Counted from the stretch's first letter, positions 1 to 11,470 are shown. The stretch is 64,000 nucleotides of DNA from Nocardioides alcanivorans (GCF_021555175.1 NZ_JAKGRW010000019.1:1-64000), one strand, 5' to 3'. A program made the numbers and translations. Notes: generated by a model from the letters alone, not told the origin.

Positions 1-1116
<1,116 letters not shown>

Positions 1117-1296
1117 TCAGTGAGACGGATGACGTGCGAGGCCAAGCCTAGACGGCCCCTGCGCCGAGGTGGGGAGGCACGCTCCCCGGCTGGACGGCCG
1201 CCGGCCGGAGGAATCGCTCCCGATCACCGGGAGAGAGGTCTGCATCACATCGCTGCGGACTAGCGTCGCGGACCCCAGCACCGATCGGAGGCTCCC

Positions 1297-1731
1297 GTGA
1301 GCCCATCTGCCACCACCGAGATGTCGGCTGTCGCGGCCGTCAGTCTGGCGTGGAAACGCGCCTACAACGACCGCGACATCGACGCAGTCGTCGCGCTCTA
1401 CACCGAGGACGCGGTGCTCAGCGTGCCCGGTATGCCCCACGTGCAGGGGCGTGAGGCGATCGCCGGATTCTTCCGCTCCCGCATCGAGAAGGCGGGCGAC
1501 GCCGGACTCCAGGTCGAGGACGTACCGCTGGGGGACGTCGTCGTCGCAGGCTCCTTGGCATGGCAGTGGCAGACCTTCGAGATGGTCCACCGCGAGCTCG
1601 GGGTGGTCGGCAGCGGTGCCCTGTGCACCCTCTTCCGCAAGCTCGACGGCGCCTGGTTCATTGCCGGCGACATCTCGAACCTCGCCGAGCCGCGCGTCGA
1701 TCTCTACGCGCACGTCGAATCGCTCCGTTGA
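1297..1731 (+). CDS. NTF2-like / SnoaL-type small protein (SgcJ/EcaC-like)
   Basis: This 144-residue cytosolic protein has the alpha+beta-barrel pattern of the NTF2/SnoaL superfamily: an N-terminal helix AWKRAYNDRDIDAVVALYTEDAV, then FF(R)SRI in the second helix and a strand-rich C-terminal half ending GAWFIAGDISNL. Such proteins bind small hydrophobic ligands or act as isomerases or cyclases; no substrate can be read from the sequence. The GTG start at 1297 is preceded by GGAGG. The gene is convergent with the glycosyltransferase gene, with a gap of about 16 bases once that gene's frameshift is repaired. No catalytic assignment is possible. Confidence 0.75.
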   Translation: MSPSATTEMSAVAAVSLAWKRAYNDRDIDAVVALYTEDAVLSVPGMPHVQGREAIAGFFRSRIEKAGDAGLQVEDVPLGDVVVAGSLAWQWQTFEMVHRELGVVGSGALCTLFRKLDGAWFIAGDISNLAEPRVDLYAHVESLR

Positions 1732-1747
1732 CGAGTGGATCCGGCGC

Positions 1748-2832
1748 TCACTCCCCAGCCGGCGCCGGAACCACGCCACGTTCTCCTGCAGACGCGGATC
1801 GTCCGGTCTGGCGCGGGACGCGGCGAGCGCGGAGGGCAGCCCCTCGGCGTACCTGCCCGTCCACCAGCAGGCGAGCGCGTGTTCGTCGCGAGCACGCCAG
1901 GCGTACGTCGCGAGGTCGGCGAAGAGAGCGTCCGGAGGTGGCGCGGTGATCGCCATCGCGGCCGAGGCGAACACGTGGGCGACCTCGTGGCGCCCACGCA
2001 GCCGCTCGACACGAGCGAGATGGACCAGGGGTTCGGCTCGGCCGGGGAGCCACGCGACGGCATCGAGGAACGCGTCGCTCACCTCGGGTGCGGGCGCCGA
2101 TCGCTGCTCCAGCAGCAGCCCGACCTCGAGGGCCGCAAGGCCACGCTCCTGCAACCAACCGGCCGGGTTGGCGGCCCGCTTCCGATAGGCAGCCAGGGCC
2201 CGTTCGGGCTCTCCCGCATCGCGCCACGACTGGCCGAGATAGAACTGCATCCGTGGATCGTCGGGCTCGCGGACGAGTTCTGCCTCGATGAGCAGCGCAT
2301 CCTTGCGATAGGTGTCCGGATCCTTCGAGCGGGCTCCTTCCTTGCGGACCAACACCCGCGGTGCGCCCAGCGCGCCGATCTCGGCATCCGGAAGGTCGAG
2401 GTACTCGTGGACCGCACCACGCCATCGCCACGGCATGCCGAGCCGGACCAATGCCAGCCGCTGGTAGCGCAGCGGGCCGAACTCGACCTCGAGATGGTGC
2501 CCGTCTGCGTCGAGATCGGGCCAACCTGTCGGCAGGTCGACGAGCTCCTCGTCGGCGTCGATCCACAGCACGTGGTCCTCCGCACTCGATTGGGGAAGGG
2601 CACGGGCCGCCTCCAGCGCCTCTTGACGGTTGTGGCCGAAGTTGACCCACGGACGCTCGAGCAGACGGCCAGGCACGTCGGCGAGGGTGCGCCGCACCAG
2701 CTCCTGGGTGCCGTCGCTGGATCCGGTGTCAGAGACCACCCACCAGTCGATGAGCGGTCGGACGCTGCGCAGGCAACGCTCGATCACGTGCGCCTCGTCC
2801 CTGACGATCATGTGCAGTCCCACCCGTGGCAT
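1748..2832 (-). CDS. Family 2 glycosyltransferase with TPR-like C-terminus, frameshift near its end
   Basis: The protein starts at the ATG at 2832 (MPRVGLHMIVRDEAHVIERC) and opens with a GT-A fold: HMIVRDEAHVIERCLRS, VVSDTGSSDGTQELV and the nucleotide/metal motif WIDADEE. This is the group often found as TPR-containing GT2 enzymes acting on protein or envelope acceptors. The C-terminal half is helical with TPR-like periodicity (EPERALAAYRKRA, LVHLARVERLRGRHEVAHVF). In the raw sequence the frame runs on to 1117 across the convergent gene. Adding one base to the C run at 1753-1756 gives the ending RRRLGE and a stop at 1748-1750, the expected ~360-residue length and a normal short gap to the convergent gene. 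Donor and acceptor are unknown. Confidence 0.8.
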
Positions 2833-2886
2833 GGCCAGACGGTAGTGGATTGGCTCGATGACCCGCGTGGTCGCATACTCGGCGCC

Positions 2887-3450
2887 ATGCGTACTTTCCA
2901 CCGTTCCCTCTCCCTGCGTGCCGTCGCCGTGCTGCTCGGTGCTGCACTGGTGGTCACCGGGTGCTCCGATGACGAGCCCGCCGAGAAGGACGTCCCGGTC
3001 CTGAGTGCGGAGGCGGTGGCGACCCTGGTCGAGACCGGCGCGAAGCAACTCGCCTCCGGTGAGATCGACGCGGCGCGTGCCACGTTCACCAGCGTGGTCG
3101 AGGTCGATCCGGGCAACGTGCTCGCGCACTACAACCTCGGTCTGATCGAGCAGCAGGACGGTGACACCGAGGCCGCGATCGAGCAGTACGACGCCGCGCT
3201 GGCAACCGACCCGGCGTACGGGCCCGCGCTCTACAACAAGGCGATCCTGCTCGAACAGACCGACCTGGAGGAAGCCGTCGCGCTCTACGAGCGAGCAGTC
3301 GAGGCCCAGCCGGAGTTCGCTCCCACCCACATGCGGTTGGGGTTCGCGCTCGTCCACCTGGGCCGCACCGAGGAGGGCGAGAAGCACTTGGCCAAGGGCC
3401 TCGAGCTGGACCCGTCGATGAAGGACGTAGCCGCACCTGACTACGACTGA
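2887..3450 (+). CDS. TPR-repeat lipoprotein
   Basis: This is a 187-residue exported protein. The N-terminus MRTFHRSLSLRAVAVLLG is a lipoprotein signal with lipobox VVTGC around residue 22, so it should be lipid-anchored on the outer face of the membrane. The mature part holds consecutive TPR units (ARATFTSVVEVDPGNVLAHYNLGL, AIEQYDAALATDPAYGPALYNKA, AVALYERAVEAQPEFAPTHMRLG), a scaffold for protein contacts; the partner is unknown. It is divergent from the glycosyltransferase, with starts 54 bases apart. The last codons (tgactacgactga, 3438-3450) are copied downstream at 4575-4587 as part of the collagen-like gene duplication. Confidence 0.88.
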   Translation: MRTFHRSLSLRAVAVLLGAALVVTGCSDDEPAEKDVPVLSAEAVATLVETGAKQLASGEIDAARATFTSVVEVDPGNVLAHYNLGLIEQQDGDTEAAIEQYDAALATDPAYGPALYNKAILLEQTDLEEAVALYERAVEAQPEFAPTHMRLGFALVHLGRTEEGEKHLAKGLELDPSMKDVAAPDYD

Positions 3451-3838
3451 TCGACCGTTCGGCCATTTTCGGCCGTGACCTCGGGCGGACGGCAACCGGG
3501 AGCGCTCCGTGTCCCTATGCTCGCGACCATGCCGACCCACACCCGCCGCCGCAACACCTTCAACGCGGCCTTCGCCTCCCTCGCCTTCGCCGCCGTGCTC
3601 GCACCCACGAGCGCCCAGGCCCTCAGCTCCGCGCCCACCGTCGCTCAGGTGGCCGGCAAGGCCACCAAGCCCAACACCGTCCGCGCCTGCTTCCACCGAC
3701 AGACCGGCGACCTCCGCCTCATCTTCAACAAGCCCGGACACCGCACCTGCAAGCCCGGCGAGACCAAGATCGTGTGGAAGGGCCAGGGCAAGCGCGGCGC
3801 CCAGGGCGCCCAAGGACCGCAGGGTGTCCAAGGCGTGC
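3438..3838 (+). repeat. Tandem segmental duplication, unit A (5' part)
   Basis: The stretch from the end of the TPR gene (tgactacgactga) through the leader, signal peptide and first Gly-X-Y triplets of collagen-like copy 1 is repeated about 1.14 kb downstream. The match is loose in the leader and near-identical from about 3496 to 3838. Confidence 0.85.
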
Positions 3839-4571
3839 AAGGTGCCCAGGGCCCGCAGGGCGAGCAGGGTCTGCAGGGTCTGCAGGGCGAGCAAGGCCCG
3901 CAGGGCGCCGAAGGGCCGCAGGGCACGACCGGCCCCCAGGGCACGACCGGTGCCACCGGCGCCACCGGCGCACAAGGACCGACCGGAGCCGTCGGAGCCC
4001 TCGGCGACACCGGCGCAACCGGAGCCACCGGCGAGCAAGGCCCGCAGGGAATCCAAGGCATCCAGGGCCTCCAAGGCGATCTCGGCCCGCAAGGACCCCA
4101 GGGCGAAGCCGGCCCCATGGGCCCGACCGGCCCACAAGGCCCACAGGGTGCCGAGGGAGAGCAAGGGGCAGCCGGATCCAACGGCGCTGACGGCGCCCAA
4201 GGCACCGCCGGAGTCACCGGCCCGACCGGCCCGCAGGGTGAGACCGGTGCCACGGGCGCGGCCGGGCCGACCGGAGCGACGGGGCCCGTCGGCGCACCGG
4301 GCGCCGCGGACATCCAGTATGTGTGGGAGGACATCGTCGTGGGCGTCCAGTCACCGGTCGACGTCACGACCGCCGCCTGCCCGGCCGGAATGGTCGCCAT
4401 CGGCGGCGGCGTCGCCGACCCGACTCCGGCGGTCGGCAACGACATGCTGATCACGACGCAGCCGTCTCGAAACGGACAGCCAAGCACCGACCAGGTGGGT
4501 GTCGCCTACTACAACAGCGAGGAACAACGGCGAAGACCTACACCGTCTGCATGGGTGTCCCGGCTCCCTGA
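3529..4571 (+). CDS. Secreted collagen-like Gly-X-Y repeat protein, copy 1, frameshift near C-terminus
   Basis: From the ATG at 3529 an N-terminal export signal ([23 protein letters not shown]) is followed by a short domain with two cysteines ([26 protein letters not shown]). A long uninterrupted Gly-X-Y tract rich in GPQG, GATGA and GVQG comes next, then a C-terminal globular cap beginning [13 protein letters not shown] with the pattern [12 protein letters not shown]. Such proteins form triple helices at the cell surface or in spores and biofilms; a specific role is not visible. A base is missing in the GG at 4521-4522. Repairing it gives the ending [15 protein letters not shown] and a stop at 4569-4571, which matches the cap of such proteins. 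The unrepaired frame ends in ESDYD, which is only the duplicated tail of the upstream TPR gene. Confidence 0.85.
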
Positions 4572-4574
4572 GTC

Positions 4575-4977
4575 TGACTACGACTGATCAACCGATCGGT
4601 CATTTCTGCAGACCATGTCGGGAGGACACGGGACCGGGAGCGCTCCGCGTCCCTATGCTCGCGACCATGCCGACCCACACCCGCCGCCGCAACACCTTCA
4701 ACGCGGCCTTCGCCTCCCCTCGCCTTCGCCGCCGTGCTCGCACCCACGAGCGCCCAGGCCCTCAGCTCCGCGCCCACCGTCGGCCAGGTGGCCGGCAAGG
4801 CCACCAAGCCCAACACCGTCCGCGCCTGCTTCCACCGACAGACCGGCGACCTCCGCCTCATCTTCAACAAGCCCGGACACCGCACCTGCAAGCCCGGCGA
4901 GACCAAGATCGTGTGGAAGGGCCAGGGCAAGCGCGGCGCCCAGGGCGCCCAAGGACCGCAGGGTGTCCAAGGCGTGC
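4575..4977 (+). repeat. Tandem segmental duplication, unit B (5' part)
   Basis: This is the second copy of the segment at 3438-3838, including a 13-base relic of the TPR gene's 3' end at 4575-4587 that has no function here. Divergence becomes complete once the Gly-X-Y tract is entered after about 4977. Confidence 0.85.
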
Positions 4978-5708
4978 AGGGCCCCCGCGGTGAGGACGGA
5001 GCCCAAGGCGATACCGGAGCAACCGGCGCAACGGGAGCGCAAGGTCCCCAGGGCCTCCCGGGCGACCAGGGTCCCCAGGGACCGCAGGGTGTCCAAGGCG
5101 TGCAAGGCGTCCAGGGCGAGGCCGGCCCGCAGGGCGCCACCGGGGCCATCGGAGCCACCGGTGCTCAGGGCCCCCAGGGGATCCAAGGTGTGCAGGGCGA
5201 CCTCGGCCCGCAAGGACCGCAGGGCGAAGCCGGCCTCATGGGACCGACCGGCCCCCAGGGTGCCCAAGGTGTGCAGGGTCAGGCGGGCGACACCGGCTTG
5301 ACCGGAGCCACCGGAGCGGCCGGCCAGACCGGAGACGTCGGCCCTCAGGGACCCGCTGGCGAAATGGGCCCTGCCGGTGCGACCGGGGCCACCGGCCCCG
5401 CGGGCCCGACGGGTCCTGCCGGGTCAGGAGCCACCTTCTACTACGCCACGGAGCAGTTCACGGGCGACTCCGGCCCGGACGGACAGCTTGTCGCGGCCCA
5501 GTGCGAGCCCGGCGACACCGCGATCGCCGGTGGCTGGAGCACCGATCAGGCCGTCGACGTCTGGATGTATGACTCCTTCCCCGTCGATGCCGCAGGGACC
5601 GCCACCTCCGCATCACCGTCAGGCTGGGCCGCCCTCTACTGGAGTGGTCCCAGCTCCGTCGACCCCCAGGTCACCGTCTACGCCTCCTGCCTCGACCTGA
5701 CTCCCTGA
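4667..5708 (+). CDS. Secreted collagen-like Gly-X-Y repeat protein, copy 2, frameshift in signal peptide
   Basis: This tandem paralogue of the preceding gene begins with the same start [17 protein letters not shown] at 4667. One extra C in the run at 4716-4719 (four where copy 1 has three) breaks the frame inside the signal peptide. Removing it joins the start to the long frame that runs to 5708. The two-cysteine N-terminal domain is identical to copy 1 apart from one residue. The Gly-X-Y tract has a different repeat order, and the C-terminal cap ([28 protein letters not shown]) is unrelated in detail to that of copy 1. The pair therefore shares an export and anchoring head with divergent tails. 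No cell-wall anchor motif is seen. Confidence 0.84.
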
Positions 5709-5731
5709 CGGTCGACCGTTGCAGGTGAGGG

Positions 5732-6273
5732 TCACCGATCGCGCTCGGTGGCCTTCACCTGCTGCCAGATCTCGTTGACCTCGGTGGCGGTGAGCGGCGG
5801 GTCGCCGGGGCTGCGACCGATCGACTCCGGGTCGAAGACGTGCGGGTTGCGTCGCCGCATCTTGGCTGCGATGCCGGCCGCGACGTCGTCCATCGTGAAG
5901 GCGCCACGCTCCTCTGCGACCGCAGCGTGGAAGACCACTTGGAGCAGCAGGTCGCCCAGCTCCTCGCAGAGGTGGGCGTCATCGCCCTCCGCGATCGCCT
6001 CCTCCACCTCCCCGCCTCCTCGCGGAGGTAGGGCACCAGCGACTCGTGGGTCTGCTCGGCCTTCCACGCACAGTCTGCGCGGAGCCGACGCATGATCTCG
6101 ACAAGCTCGATCACCGGGTTGGGCGGCTCGATCACCGGGTTGGGCGGCTCGGGCACCGGGTTGGGCGGCTCGGGCACCGGGTTGGGCGGCGCGGGCACCG
6201 GGTTGGGCGGCGCGGGCACCGGGTCGGGTGACTCGGTCACCTGGGGCACCGGCTCAGTCTCGAAAGCAGCCAT
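5732..6273 (-). CDS. mazG: MazG nucleoside triphosphate pyrophosphohydrolase with repeat-derived N-terminus, one frameshift
   Basis: MazG hydrolyses NTPs or dNTPs to monophosphate and pyrophosphate (house-cleaning). Characteristic segments are LRADCAWKAEQTHESL, the metal-binding helices EVEEAIAEGDDAHLCEELGD and LLLQVVFHA, and the C-terminal RRNPHVF. A base is missing from the C run at 6010-6013; restoring it joins LREEAG to EVEEAIAEGDD. The protein starts at the ATG at 6273 with MAAFETEPVPQ and then six seven-residue units of the type PNPVPEP before the MazG fold. That proline-rich leader is not part of the family and is encoded by a 21-bp tandem repeat. It may be a recent 5' extension, the ancestral start having been closer to LVEIMRRLRADC. 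Confidence 0.9.
6106..6231. repeat. mazG: 21-bp tandem repeat (six units) inside mazG 5' end
   Basis: Six head-to-tail 21-base units with core ccgggttgggcgg run from 6106 to 6231. On the coding strand each unit gives seven residues (PNPVPEP, PNPVIEP and variants), so changes in unit number keep the frame. The last unit on the coding side (ATCGAGCTTGTCGAGATC, giving IELVEI) matches the dispersed inverted repeat seen between nrdB and nrdA. Confidence 0.92.
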
Positions 6274-6287
6274 GCCTCAAGGGTCGC

Positions 6288-6995
6288 TCAGCCGCACTTC
6301 TGCGACGCGGGCAGGGCCGCGATGTAGTCGGCATTGGCCGCTTCGGCGGGGTCGTAGTTGGCCGCCAGCTCGGCCAGCTCGCTCACCGGGCGCGCGAGGG
6401 AGTCACTGTCGACGTCGTACTCCGTCTCCAAGGAGGCGAAGCGCGGGTCGCGGGTGATCTGCTTGTCGGCCGCCCACTCGTCGACCAACGCCTGCCCCTG
6501 GGTCATCGCGTCGGGTTCGGGCACCCGTCCGGCGGCGAAGGCATCGGCGCCACCGGCGGCGAGATAGACGGCAGCGGTGTCCAGCTGCAGCTGCACCTCT
6601 TCGAAGACCGCCCGCTCCCCCTCGTCGATCTGCTGCTGCACCGCCTGCTGCTCCGCCTCGGTGCCGAGGAGCCTCCGCGCCTTCCTGACGTCCAGGTCAT
6701 GGGCAGCGGCGTACTGCTCGGCGATGCTTCGCTGCACGAGGATGTCCAGCGTGGCCGCCCGCACCAGCCGCATCGGCACCACCTGTTCGGCGGACGCGTT
6801 GCGCGCCGAGACGAAGTCGCAGTAGCGCTGTGCCAAGTCGTCGACGTCGGAGAGGCTGATCCGCTCACCCGCGACGACCGCAGCAGCCCCCGGGTGCACG
6901 TTGCTCTGCAGCGGCTCCGCCCCACAGCCGGCAGCAGCGGCAAGTGCGACTCCGGTCAGCAGGGCGAGGGCGGCACGGGTGGGGCGAGTGGGCAC
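6288..6995 (-). CDS. SurA-N-like lipoprotein
   Basis: This is a 235-residue exported protein. The GTG start at 6995 follows GAGGAG at good spacing and gives VPTRPTRAALALLTGVALAA with a lipobox AAAAGC. The mature part resembles the SurA N-terminal chaperone domain: a short segment AAAVVAGERISLSDVDDLAQRYC, then long helices with RSIAEQYAAAHDLDV and EQQAVQQQIDEGER. No parvulin isomerase domain follows. In Actinobacteria such proteins often lie between mazG and mfd, as here. A chaperone role outside the membrane is inferred from the fold only. Confidence 0.8.
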   Translation of the reverse strand: MPTRPTRAALALLTGVALAAAAGCGAEPLQSNVHPGAAAVVAGERISLSDVDDLAQRYCDFVSARNASAEQVVPMRLVRAATLDILVQRSIAEQYAAAHDLDVRKARRLLGTEAEQQAVQQQIDEGERAVFEEVQLQLDTAAVYLAAGGADAFAAGRVPEPDAMTQGQALVDEWAADKQITRDPRFASLETEYDVDSDSLARPVSELAELAANYDPAEAANADYIAALPASQKCG

Positions 6996-7049
6996 GTCGG
7001 ATCTCCTCAGGACTCGAGCCAAGGTGTGGTGGAGACCACACCCGCCCAT

Positions 7050-10000
7050 TCAAGCAGGCGTCGGCGCCGGGTCCAGAACCGCGTCGATCACTCCGCGTGC
7101 CCAGGCCAGCAACTCCTCGTCGCGCACCGGCTGGTTGGGCTTCGTCTGCGGCCGCGGCACCAGCACCGAGTTGGCGGCCTTCTTCACCAGGCTCTTGGGA
7201 TAGAGCCGGTTGAGACGTACGACGCGCGAGTCCGGCAGGTCGACCGGGGCGAAGCGCACGTTGCGCCCTGCCATGGTGATCTCGGTGATTCCGGCCGCCC
7301 GGGCCCGCACCCGGAACAGCGCGACCTGGAGCAGGCTCTGCACCGGCGCCGGCGGGTTGCCGTAGCGGTCCTTCAGCTCTGCCGCGATCGCGGTGACGTC
7401 GTCGTTGGTGCGCACCTCCGCCAATCGCTTGTACATCTCCAACCGCAGCCGCTCGGTGCCGATGTAGTCGTGGGGCAGGTGTGCCTCGATCGGGATCTCG
7501 ATGCGGACCTCGCCGAGCTCCGGCTCCTCCTCGCCCTTGAACTCGGCGACCGCCTCACCGACGAGCCGGACGTAGAGGTCGAAGCCGACGTCGGCGATGT
7601 GGCCGGACTGCTCGCCGCCCAGCAGGTTGCCGGCGCCACGGATCTCGAGGTCCTTCATGGCGATCGCCATGCCGCCGCCGAGGTCGGAGTGCTGGGCGAG
7701 GGTCGCCAGCCGTTCGTGCGCGGTCTCGGTGAGCGGCTTCTCCCCGGATAGAGGAAGTAGGCGTAGGCGCGCTCGCGGGAGCGTCCGACGCGCCCTCGCA
7801 GCTGGTGGAGCTGCGAGAGCCCGAGGGTGTCGGCCCGCTCGATGAGCATCGTGTTGGCGTTGGAGACGTCGAGGCCGGACTCGACGAGCGTCGTACACAC
7901 GAGCACGTCGAAGCGCTTCTCCCAGAAGTCGAGCATCACCTGCTCGAGCTGCTTCTCGTTCATCTGGCCGTGCGCGGTGGCGATCCGGGCCTCGGGCACG
8001 AGCTCCTTGAGTCGAGCGGCGGCCCGCTCGATCGAGTTCACCCTGTTGTGGATGTAGAAGACCTGGCCGTCGCGCAGCAGTTCGCGACGGATCGCGGCCA
8101 CGACCTGCCGATCCTCGTAGGCACCGACGTAGGTGAGCACCGGGTGGCGTTCCTCCGGGGGCGTGGTGATGGTGGACATCTCGCGGATGCCGGTGATCGC
8201 CATCTCGAGCGTGCGCGGGATCGGTGTGGCCGACATGGCCAACACGTCGACCGACGTACGCAGCCGCTTCATCTGTTCCTTGTGCTCGACGCCGAAACGC
8301 TGCTCCTCGTCGACGATGATCAGCCCGAGGTCCTTGAAGCGCATGTCGGGGTTGAGGAGTCGATGGGTGCCGATGACGATGTCGATGCTGCCCTCGGCCA
8401 CTCCCTCCATCACCTCGCGCGCCTCCTTGTCGCTCTGGAAGCGGCTGAGCTGCTTGAGCACGACGGGAAAGCCACTCATCCGCTCGGCGAACGTGGAGAA
8501 GTGCTGGGTGACCAGAAGCGTGGTGGGCACCAGCACAGCCACCTGCTTGCCGTCCTGCACGGCCTTGAAGGCGGCACGTACGGCGATCTCGGTCTTGCCG
8601 TAGCCGACGTCACCGCACACGAGCCGGTCCATCGGGATGATGCGTTGCATGTCGGCCTTGACCTCATCGACCGTGGAGAGCTGGTCAGGGTCTCGGTGAA
8701 GGGAAAGGCGTCCTCGAGTTCGCGCTGCCACGGGGTGTCGGGCCCGAACGCGTGACCCTTGGTCGCCTGACGCGCGGCGTAGAGCTTGATGAGCTCTGCC
8801 GCGATCTCGCGCACCGCACGCCGGGCCTTGGCCTTGCGCTTGCTCCAGTCGGCGCCACCAAGACGGTCGAGGCTCGGCGACTCGCCACCGACGTAGCGGG
8901 TCACCTGGTCGAGCGCGTCGGCGGGTACGAAGAGACGGTCGGCAGGGGCACCGCGCTTCGCCGCGCCGTACTCGAGCACGAGGTACTCGCGCACCGCCCC
9001 TTGGAGTTCGCGCTGCTTCATCTCGACGAAGCGGCCGACACCGTGCTGCTCGTGCACGACGAAGTCGCCGGGGCTCAACTCCAGCGGGTCGATCTGCTTC
9101 TTGCGACGCGCGGGCATCTTGCGCATGTCGCGGGTGGAGGCCTGCTGGCCGGTGAGGTCCTCGTCGGTGATCACGGCGAAGCCCTCGCCGAACAGGCCGG
9201 ACTGGAGGCGCCCTGTCGTCACGGTCACGACGCCGTCGCCGGTCGGCACCTCACTCAGGTCCTCGACGAAACGGGCCGGTTGCTCGTTCTCCCCCAGCAC
9301 CTCGACGGTGCGCTCTGCCGAGCCGTGCCCCTCTCGGACCACGACGACGGTGCGGCCCTGGGCCGCCCACTCACGTACGTCGCGGATAGCTGCCGCAAGG
9401 TCGCCGCGGTAGGACTCGGCCGGCTCCACCGCGACGGTCCGCGTCTCCGGCGCGCCCTCCTCGGGGGCAAGCGTGCCCGCCTCGTCGTCGAGGCCGAAGG
9501 GGCTGAGCGTCCACCACGAGACACCGAGGCCGAGAGCGTGCGCACGCACCTCGCCCAGCGAGCGGTAGGAGGCGGCCCCAAGGTCGATGGGAGCCTGGCC
9601 ACCGCTTGCCGCGGCGGCCCAGCTGGCGCCGAGGAACTCCTCGCTGGTCGCGACCAGGTCCTGTGCGCGGGAGCGGGCACGCTCCGGATCCAGCACCAGC
9701 ACATGGGTGTCGGAGGGCAGGAGGTCGACCAGCAGCTCCATCTCGTCGACGAGGACCGGAGCCAGCGACTCCATGCCCTCCACGGCGATCCCCTGAGCGA
9801 TCTTCTCGGTGAGTTCGCGCAGCTGCGGATGGGCCTCACCCAGTGCCGCTGCCCGTTCCCGGACCTGCTCGGTGAGCAGCAGTTCTCGACACGGCGGCGC
9901 CCAGAGCCGGTCCAGGCTCTCGAGGGTGCGCTGGTCGGCGACGGAGAAGCTGCGGATCTCCTCCACGTCGTCGCCGAAGAACTCCACTCGGATCGGGTGC

Positions 10001-10569
10001 TCCTCCGTGGGTGGGAAGACGTCGAGGATGCCGCCCCGCACGGCGTACTCCCCGCGCTTCTCGACGAGGTCGACACGCACGTAGGCCGCGTCGGTGAGAC
10101 GGCGGCCGACGTCGTCGATGTCGGCACGGGAGTCGAGTCGCAGCTCGACCGGCTCGAGATCGCCGAGCCCCTTCACCTGAGGCTGCAGCACGCTGCGCAC
10201 CGGCGCGATGACGACCTTGAGCTCCCCCTCCTCGGGGTGGCAGATCCGGCGCAGCACCGCCAACCGCTTGCCGACGGTGTCGCTGCGCGGGCTGAGCCGC
10301 TCGTGCGGGAGCGTCTCCCAACTCGGGAAGTAGCCGATGAGCTCCTCGGGCACCAGATCGGTCAGCGAGTCGACCAGGTCCTCGGCCTCACGCTGGGTCG
10401 CGGTGACCACCAGCACGGTGCGGCCCGACGCGACGAGCCCCTCCACGACGAAGGGCCGCAAGCCGCGCGGCCCGGTGAGGTCCAGGGCATGGACGGTGTC
10501 CACGTCGGCCAGGGCACTGGCCAGGGTGGGGTCGGCGAGGACGGTCCGGGAGAGGCCGGTCAGGCGCAC
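7050..10569 (-). CDS. mfd: Transcription-repair coupling factor, two frameshifts
   Basis: Mfd is a DNA translocase that removes stalled RNA polymerase and recruits UvrA. In order, the sequence shows the UvrB-like N-terminal module ([32 protein letters not shown]), the RNA-polymerase-interacting domain ([16 protein letters not shown]), the helicase motor ([73 protein letters not shown]) and the C-terminal TRCF domain ([14 protein letters not shown]). Bases are missing in the G run 8688-8690 and the C run 7742-7745. Repair gives about 1173 residues, the normal length. The start is the GTG at 10569 after AAGGAA. I consider the breaks sequencing errors. Confidence 0.95.
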
Positions 10570-10691
10570 GGTGGTTCCTTCGATCGATCACGGCCACGCC
10601 ACCGCGGGGCGACGCAGGACAGCCCCCAACCGGTGCCGGGTGGGGGTGACCCGATGAGTCTACGTGCCGGCCGAGGACCGGTTCCGGGGCC

Positions 10692-11378
10692 TCACGGCCG
10701 ACGGAAGACGACCTGGTAGTTCTTGGAGAAGCCGATGTCGGTGCGTTTCTCGACGAGCTCCAGCTCAGCGAGCTCGGCGGCCATCCGACGGAGCTTGCGG
10801 CGGTAGGGCCGCTGCTCGGGAGGCATCGCCGCCGCGGCTGCCTCGAGGGAGTAGGCGACCGTTCCGAAGAACCCCTCCATCCGCTCGATCTCCACCACCT
10901 CGAAACCGATCAGGTCGGCGAAGTGCTGCCACGCGAACTGGGTGTAGCGGAAGAAGTCCCAGGGTTGCTCGTGCTCCTGGTAGTAGAAGGGTGCCGTCAG
11001 CCAGACCTCCCCGCCCGGCTTGGTGATCCGGTGGAACTCGCGCAGGGCACGCTCCGGCTCCCGCACATGCTCCAACACCTGGGAACACCAGACCAGGTCG
11101 TAGCGGCCGTCCTCCACGGGAATGTCCACGACGTCGCAGATGTGGTCGATGTGGCTGTAGTCCTTGCCCTGGGTCGCGGCGACGTCTGCTGCCTCGTAGC
11201 TGACGTGAGCGAACAGGTCACGGTAGGGAGCCGACCCGGCTCCTGCGTCCAGAACCCTGAAGTGGGGACCTGTCCCCCGCGCGGCCGCTCGCTCAGCGAA
11301 CTTCCTGGCGTGCATGCGTGAGGTGTTGGGCACCGTGATGCGCTGCCCAGCCGCCTCCGACGACTCGTTCGGCTGCAT
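10692..11378 (-). CDS. Class I SAM-dependent methyltransferase
   Basis: This is a 228-residue cytosolic methyltransferase of the type-11 group. Motif I is VLDAGAGSAPYR, the acidic residue of motif II is in EAADVA, and the post-II region is YDLVWCSQVLEHVREPERAL, followed by KPGGEVWLTAPFYYQEHEQPWDFFRYT. The last stretch is common in enzymes acting on sugar or lipid-linked substrates, but the substrate cannot be told. It lies downstream of nothing obvious and is divergent from the VOC gene, separated from mfd by 122 bases with no other feature. Confidence 0.8.
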   Translation of the reverse strand: MQPNESSEAAGQRITVPNTSRMHARKFAERAAARGTGPHFRVLDAGAGSAPYRDLFAHVSYEAADVAATQGKDYSHIDHICDVVDIPVEDGRYDLVWCSQVLEHVREPERALREFHRITKPGGEVWLTAPFYYQEHEQPWDFFRYTQFAWQHFADLIGFEVVEIERMEGFFGTVAYSLEAAAAAMPPEQRPYRRKLRRMAAELAELELVEKRTDIGFSKNYQVVFRRP

Positions 11379-11470
11379 GCGCCGAACCTAGCAGCGACGA
11401 GGTGCACTGCGGCGTACCACGGACGCAAACGCGTGGACCCGCGTACGACGACGGCGTTACGTTGCCGGGT

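Noticed and set aside
1117..4200. A 1027-codon minus-strand frame across 1.1-4.2 kb
   Set aside because: Only 1748-2832 looks like a protein (glycosyltransferase). The left extension arises from a missing base at 1753-1756, and the right part is the reverse of the collagen repeats.
4572..4587. The C-terminal ESDYD extension of collagen-like copy 1
   Set aside because: It comes from reading the wrong frame into the duplicated tail of the TPR gene after the missing base at 4521.
6106..6231. CRISPR array
   Set aside because: The units are contiguous 21-mers without spacers and are coding.
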